Shown here one piece after another: positions 60,216 through 64,000 of a stretch of 64,000 nt of DNA; positions within the stretch are counted from its first letter, which is position 1, and each line of letters begins with the position of its first letter. Position numbers and translations under genes: made by a program. Location: assembly GCA_910586895.1 (NCBI GenBank), contig CAJUIW010000003.1, positions 62,001-126,000 on the forward strand, read 5' to 3'. This DNA is from an uncultured Muribaculaceae bacterium. Lineage in GTDB: Bacteria > Bacteroidota > Bacteroidia > Bacteroidales > Muribaculaceae. The notes beneath the pieces were generated by a model. It saw nothing but the letters and a program-made list of their open reading frames with translations. It searched no databases and was not told the origin of the DNA.

Positions 60216-61958
60216 ATGTCAACAACTTCCAATACAACTACCCCTGCCGCTCCTCAGGCTCCCCAGTACCCTGAACAGGTAACCGGCATGTACATTCTGG
60301 CCCGCGCCCTACGTAACGTAGGTATCGACACCATGTACGGTCTGGTAGGTATACCTGTCACCGAGGTGGCATATATAGCCCAGGAGCAAGGGATACGTTT
60401 CATCAGTTTCCGCCATGAGCAGCAGGCCGGTATGGCCGCTGCCACCCATGGCTATCTGACAAAGACTCCGGGTGTGCTGCTTACCGTTTCGTCGCTCGGA
60501 TTCATGAACGGCCTTACCGCGACAGCCAACGCTACCGTCAACTGCTATCCTATGATCCAGATATCAGGATCAAGTGTACGTGAACCAATTGACCTTGACC
60601 AGGGCACATACGAAGGCCTGGATCAGCTTAATGTAGCCAAAGGTCTTGTCAAAGCAGCCTATCGAGTAAATCGTCCTGAAGATATACCTACAGCTGTGGC
60701 ACGCGCTTACCGCGCAGCAGTAAGCGGCCGTCCCGGCGGCGTATATCTTGACGTCACCACTCCGTGCCTCGGAGCCGTAATGAACCGTGAGGATGCCGAG
60801 AAGCTTCTGTTCAAGCCCGTTGATCCGGCACCTGCCATGGTTCCGTCAGCAGAATCGGTTGACCGCGCACTGCAGCTTCTTGCATCAGCCAAACGCCCGG
60901 CCATAGTGCTCGGCAAAGGCGCAGCTTACGCCCAGATTGATGACAAGATTAAGAAATTTGTAGAAACCACCGGCATTCCTTACTATCCCATGTCAATGGC
61001 CAAGGGTCTGCTGCCTGACAACCATCCGTTGAGCGCGCTATCCTGCCGTAGCACCATCATGGAGCAGGCCGATGTGGTGATGCTCGTCGGAGCTCGTCTG
61101 AACTGGCTTCTGTCACGCGGACACGGCAAGTGGAATCCGCAGGGACAATTCATACAGCTTGAGATCGACCCTGAAGAGATCGACTGCAACCGTCCGATAG
61201 CAGCTCCGGTAGTAGGCGATATGGAAAGCTCCATCGATGCAATGATGGAAAAGCTTCCCTCCTACAAGCTGTCAATGGATCCCTCCTGGGTTCCCGCTCT
61301 TCAGGCTGAGACAAAGACGAAGAATGCCAAGTTCCTTGAACGCCTGAAAGTTCCTACCGTCCCAATGACCCACTGGAGCGCCTTAGGAGCCATAAAAGGG
61401 ATTATTGAATCCAATCCTGATGTGATCCTTGTCAACGAAGGAGCCAATACCCTCGATGATACCCGCGACTCGATAGACATGAGCATGCCACGTCACCGTA
61501 TTGACTGCGCCACATGGGCCATCATGGGTATGGGCATGGGATCAGCCATCGGTGCCGCCGTGGCCTCAGGAAAGAGTGTCGTAGCCATAGAAGGCGACAG
61601 TGCATTCGGATTCTCAGGCATGGACTTCAGCACAATATGCAGGTTCAATCTTCCTGTAACAGTATGTATATTCAACAACGGAGGTATTTACAACGGTATC
61701 GGCCAGAACCTTTCCAAGGACGGCGACCCTGCCCCGACCACGCTCGATGTGAAGGCTCGCTATGACAAACTCGGAGAAGCATTTGGCGCCCAGACATATT
61801 ATGTGACCACTCCGGCAGAATTCGCCACAGCGCTGACCGAAGCAATCGCTTCGAAGAAACCGGCCCTGATTGACGTTCAGCTCGCAGCCGACTCAGGCAA
61901 GGAAAGCGGCCATATAGGTTATCTGAATCCCGCACCTCTGCAGAAAATTATTGTATAA
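60216..61958 (+). CDS. oxc: Oxalyl-CoA decarboxylase
   Basis: 580-residue TPP-dependent enzyme that decarboxylates oxalyl-CoA to formyl-CoA and CO2. The cofactor-activating glutamate is E68 in FRHEQQAG; SSLGFMNGLTATANA and GAYAQIDDKI-type segments build the PYR and central domains; the diphosphate site is EGDSAFGFSGMD with NN in IFNNGGIYNG. Length matches oxalyl-CoA decarboxylases (about 560-570). Seventy bases after frc; eighteen before the transporter. Regenerated formyl-CoA feeds back to FRC, so oxalate is consumed to formate and CO2. Confidence 0.94.
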   Translation: MSTTSNTTTPAAPQAPQYPEQVTGMYILARALRNVGIDTMYGLVGIPVTEVAYIAQEQGIRFISFRHEQQAGMAAATHGYLTKTPGVLLTVSSLGFMNGLTATANATVNCYPMIQISGSSVREPIDLDQGTYEGLDQLNVAKGLVKAAYRVNRPEDIPTAVARAYRAAVSGRPGGVYLDVTTPCLGAVMNREDAEKLLFKPVDPAPAMVPSAESVDRALQLLASAKRPAIVLGKGAAYAQIDDKIKKFVETTGIPYYPMSMAKGLLPDNHPLSALSCRSTIMEQADVVMLVGARLNWLLSRGHGKWNPQGQFIQLEIDPEEIDCNRPIAAPVVGDMESSIDAMMEKLPSYKLSMDPSWVPALQAETKTKNAKFLERLKVPTVPMTHWSALGAIKGIIESNPDVILVNEGANTLDDTRDSIDMSMPRHRIDCATWAIMGMGMGSAIGAAVASGKSVVAIEGDSAFGFSGMDFSTICRFNLPVTVCIFNNGGIYNGIGQNLSKDGDPAPTTLDVKARYDKLGEAFGAQTYYVTTPAEFATALTEAIASKKPALIDVQLAADSGKESGHIGYLNPAPLQKIIV

Positions 61959-61976
61959 CCATTTCAACTACCGCTT

Positions 61977-62972
61977 ATGTCACACATAATTCTATATGCG
62001 ATAGTCCCTATACTGGTGGTGATGCTCGCAGGCTTCATTGCCGGAAAGAAAGGGGCATTCTCAGGTACAGATGCCAAAGCGTTCAACAAGGTAGTGCTCG
62101 ACTTCGCCTTACCGGCAGCCCTGTTCATCTCCATAGTCAACGCTGACCGCGCCATGCTCGTGGCGGATATAAAGCTTTCGGTCATATCACTTGTAGTAAT
62201 CATGTTCTGCTTCATGCTGGTTTACTACATTTACAAATATGGATTCCGCAAGCAGGGAGTAACTCAGGCCGATGCTGCTATCATGGCCCTAATCAACGGT
62301 TCACCCACAATCGGGTTCCTCGGATTTGCCATTCTTGAACCGATCTTCGGCACTAACGCCTACGTGGCATTGGTGGTGGCAATAGTGGGAATCGTGGTTA
62401 ACGCCGTAGGTATCCCGGTAGGACTTTCTCTCCTCAACGCCGGCAATGCCGAAGCTGCCGCCGCTAAGAACGGAGGTAAGAAGCCGAGTCCGTGGAAACC
62501 TGTCATCCACGCACTTGCCCAGCCTGTGGCATGGGCTCCTATCTTAGCTGTAGTGTGGGTAGTATGTGGTATACCTTGGCCTAAGGAGCTTAGCCCGTCA
62601 TTCAACCTTATCAAAGGCGCCAATGCTTCACTTGCCGTGTTTGCCGCCGGTGTGACACTGTCGTCAGTTAAGGTTCAAATCAACTGGCAGGGTATCCTCG
62701 GTGTGATACTCAAGCTGATTGTGATGCCCGGACTGCTTCTGCTGGTAGGTCTGTGGTTCAAGATGGACGCTCAGAATCTGGCAATGCTCGTAGTAGCCGG
62801 TGCTCTCCCCCCTGCTTTCTCAGGTATTATCATTGCCGACGAGTATGATTCGTATGTGGCCACCGGTACATCATCGCTTGCCATCTCGGTAATCCTCTTC
62901 ATGGCTTTCTGTCCGTTGTGGATATGGATTACACAGCTATGCGTAGGTCATATACCCGGCGTAAGCATCTGA
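61977..62972 (+). CDS. AEC family transporter, probable oxalate/formate carrier
   Basis: 331-residue membrane protein with about ten hydrophobic helices (2-22, 36-57, 65-88, then more to 325). Auxin efflux carrier family pattern: NKVVLDFALPAALFISIVNADRAM and MALINGSPTIGFLGFAILEPIFG (the conserved N-G-x-x-x-x-G-F segment). E. coli YfdV, in the yfdXWUVE oxalate operon, is an AEC carrier in the same position after frc and oxc homologues. Oxalate uptake or oxalate/formate exchange is inferred. Followed by the operon terminator. Confidence 0.83.
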   Translation: MSHIILYAIVPILVVMLAGFIAGKKGAFSGTDAKAFNKVVLDFALPAALFISIVNADRAMLVADIKLSVISLVVIMFCFMLVYYIYKYGFRKQGVTQADAAIMALINGSPTIGFLGFAILEPIFGTNAYVALVVAIVGIVVNAVGIPVGLSLLNAGNAEAAAAKNGGKKPSPWKPVIHALAQPVAWAPILAVVWVVCGIPWPKELSPSFNLIKGANASLAVFAAGVTLSSVKVQINWQGILGVILKLIVMPGLLLLVGLWFKMDAQNLAMLVVAGALPPAFSGIIIADEYDSYVATGTSSLAISVILFMAFCPLWIWITQLCVGHIPGVSI

Positions 62973-62992
62973 TGATCCCAACATCTCTCTAT

Positions 62993-63007
62993 ATATAGCG
63001 AAAAGGA
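62993..63007 (+). repeat. Direct repeat, left copy
   Basis: ATATAGCGAAAAGGA here is identical (15 of 15) to 63986-64000, the last bases of the window. This copy includes the start of the oxalate operon terminator. Confidence 0.8.
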
Positions 63008-63045
63008 GCTGTACCCGCATAGAGTACAGCTCCTTTTCTTTTTTC
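63001..63045 (+). terminator. Terminator of the oxalate operon
   Basis: Perfect 14-bp stem AAAAGGAGCTGTAC (63001-63014) with GTACAGCTCCTTTT (63024-63037), then CTTTTTTCTT. Its first bases recur at the right edge of the window. Confidence 0.9.
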
Positions 63046-63133
63046 TTATATATCGAATTCAATTGAATCTATATCGGGGCCTTTTAATAATGTAATAACA
63101 GGATACTCAGACTGATTTATCTGATTTTTGCAT

Positions 63134-63141
63134 TATATTTG
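63134..63141 (+). promoter_or_regulatory. -7 element for the KilA-N gene
   Basis: TATATTTG matches TAnnTTTG; about 28 bases before ATG 63170. Confidence 0.5.
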
Positions 63142-63169
63142 CCTTTGAATTAAAACACGGAACCCCAAA

Positions 63170-63973
63170 ATGGCAAAAATCACAGTTCAAAACACTCCAA
63201 TTACCGTAATCGGGGTTGATGGCGATGATTATATTTCGCTGACAGATATGGCTAAAAGCCAACTGCAAGAGCATATAATATTTCGTTGGCTCAGTCTCAA
63301 AGGCACGATTGAATACCTCGGCGAATGGGAAATGCTATATAATCCTGATTTTAATTGTACCGAATTCGGTGCAATTAAAAATGCAGCCGGAAGTAATAAT
63401 TTTGTCCTTTCCACAAAGGCATGGATTGAGCGGACAAACGCTAAAGGCATAATTGCCAAGGCGGGACGTTATGGTGGTACTTACGCACATAAGGATATTG
63501 CTTATCACTTTGGAATGTGGTTAAGTCCGAAGTTCCAACTTCTCCTTGTAAAAGAATACCAGCGATTGAAAGCCGAGGAGCAGAGGTTGATTGGATGGTC
63601 TGCGAAGCGTGAGTTGTCGAAAATCAACTACCGCATACATACCGATGCCATCAAGCAGAATCTTATTCCGGCAGAAGTCACCAAAACACAATCAAGTATC
63701 ATCTATGCCAACGAAGCGGATGTGCTTAATGTGGCAATGTTCGGCATGACCGCGAAACAGTGGCGTGAAGCTAATCCCGATCTGAAAGGCAATATCCGCG
63801 ACTATGCATCAGTCAATGAACTTATCTGCCTATCCAACATGGAGAGTCTCAATGCCGTATTCATAGAACAAGGCTTAATCCAATCAGAGCGACTTATCAA
63901 ACTCAACCAAATTGCTATCCATCAGATGAGCGTGTTGGAGAGCAGCGACAACGACCGTAAACTCTTGAAATAA
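63170..63973 (+). CDS. KilA-N domain protein
   Basis: 267 residues. N-terminal KilA-N domain: YISLTDMAKSQ (about 22-32), KAWIERTNAKGIIAKAGRYGGTYAHKDIAYHFGMWLSPKFQLLLVKEYQRLK (about 84-136), a DNA-binding module common in phages, plasmids and large DNA viruses. The C-terminal half (about 170-267) is helical and unassigned, with ANEADVLNVAMFGMTAKQW. Base composition is visibly more AT-rich than the genes before it, and identical sequence lies on both sides (62993, 63986). Probably acquired horizontally; role unknown, candidates being a phage-defence or remnant regulator. Confidence 0.85.
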   Translation: MAKITVQNTPITVIGVDGDDYISLTDMAKSQLQEHIIFRWLSLKGTIEYLGEWEMLYNPDFNCTEFGAIKNAAGSNNFVLSTKAWIERTNAKGIIAKAGRYGGTYAHKDIAYHFGMWLSPKFQLLLVKEYQRLKAEEQRLIGWSAKRELSKINYRIHTDAIKQNLIPAEVTKTQSSIIYANEADVLNVAMFGMTAKQWREANPDLKGNIRDYASVNELICLSNMESLNAVFIEQGLIQSERLIKLNQIAIHQMSVLESSDNDRKLLK

Positions 63974-63985
63974 ATTAAGATAATC

Positions 63986-64000
63986 ATATAGCGAAAAGGA
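63986..64000 (+). repeat. Direct repeat, right copy, cut by the window edge
   Basis: ATATAGCGAAAAGGA repeats the start of the terminator at 62993-63007 just after the KilA-N gene. The repeat may continue past base 64000, so its full length is unknown. Confidence 0.75.

Overview
The window is a 64 kb chromosomal segment of a Bacteroidales bacterium, most likely a Muribaculaceae-type gut commensal. The phylum call rests on three things. Many genes carry the Bacteroidetes promoter element TAnnTTTG, often with TTG about 20 bases upstream. Several families are Bacteroidetes-typical: GldH, DUF4301, tandem GH92 enzymes, serine-type sulfatases with an anaerobic maturase, and a HECLGH-type dipeptidyl peptidase III. 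Start sites generally lack a purine-rich ribosome binding site. The family-level placement is inference from the oxalate operon plus host-glycan genes. There is no rRNA, CRISPR array or intact insertion sequence, and no SusC/SusD pair.

Layout. 1-5.9 kb: the end of a DPP III gene, then four glycosyltransferases (three leftward, one divergent). 6-11 kb: secreted GH20 hexosaminidase and two divergent serine-type sulfatases. 11-15.5 kb: serC-serA-thioesterase-dprA-nucleoside phosphorylase. 15.6-18.7 kb: L13-S9-S2-EF-Ts behind a consensus promoter and a structured leader. 18.66-19.36 kb: a gene-free stretch of small hairpins, inverted repeats and short direct repeats, the most unusual non-coding DNA here. 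19.4-25 kb: acyl-CoA ligase, a small secreted basic protein, a GNAT and a DUF4301 protein. 25-29 kb: Sua5/YrdC, a sugar-phosphate transferase, a CLC channel with CBS domains, and the decayed C-terminus of a serpin gene. 29.2-35.2 kb: glutamate dehydrogenase and two overlapping GH92 mannosidases. 35.3-42.5 kb: MscS channel, WG-repeat lipoprotein, BadF-type kinase, SerB, sulfatase maturase and a secreted esterase.

42.6-51.1 kb is rich in RNA-related genes: tRNA-His, a coiled-coil protein, ZapA, a 6S-like RNA candidate, RNase Y, a RicT-like PSP1 protein, GldH, a HAD phosphatase, an M24 peptidase, the CCA-adding enzyme, QueD and QueE. 51.2-56.9 kb: TPR/PD40 protein, FloA, CstA-type transporter, PHP phosphatase, Bcp peroxiredoxin and a Tat-type TIGR04076-like protein. 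57-58.7 kb: ECF sigma factor, likely anti-sigma protein and a secreted protein. 58.8-63 kb: an oxalate operon (formyl-CoA transferase, oxalyl-CoA decarboxylase, AEC transporter). 63.2-64 kb: a KilA-N gene bracketed by copies of the oxalate operon's terminator start.

How it works together: GH20, sulfatases, anSME and GH92 enzymes fit foraging on sulfated and mannose-containing host glycans. serC, serA and serB complete serine synthesis from 3-phosphoglycerate in two separate loci. frc-oxc-AEC would import and decarboxylate oxalate, matching the E. coli yfdW-yfdU-yfdV set. Best leads for follow-up: the hairpin region at 18.7-19.4 kb, the KilA-N cassette with repeated terminator sequence, the divergent FRC active-site loop, the 6S-like and L13-leader RNAs, and start codons lying 4-8 bases from the promoter element.
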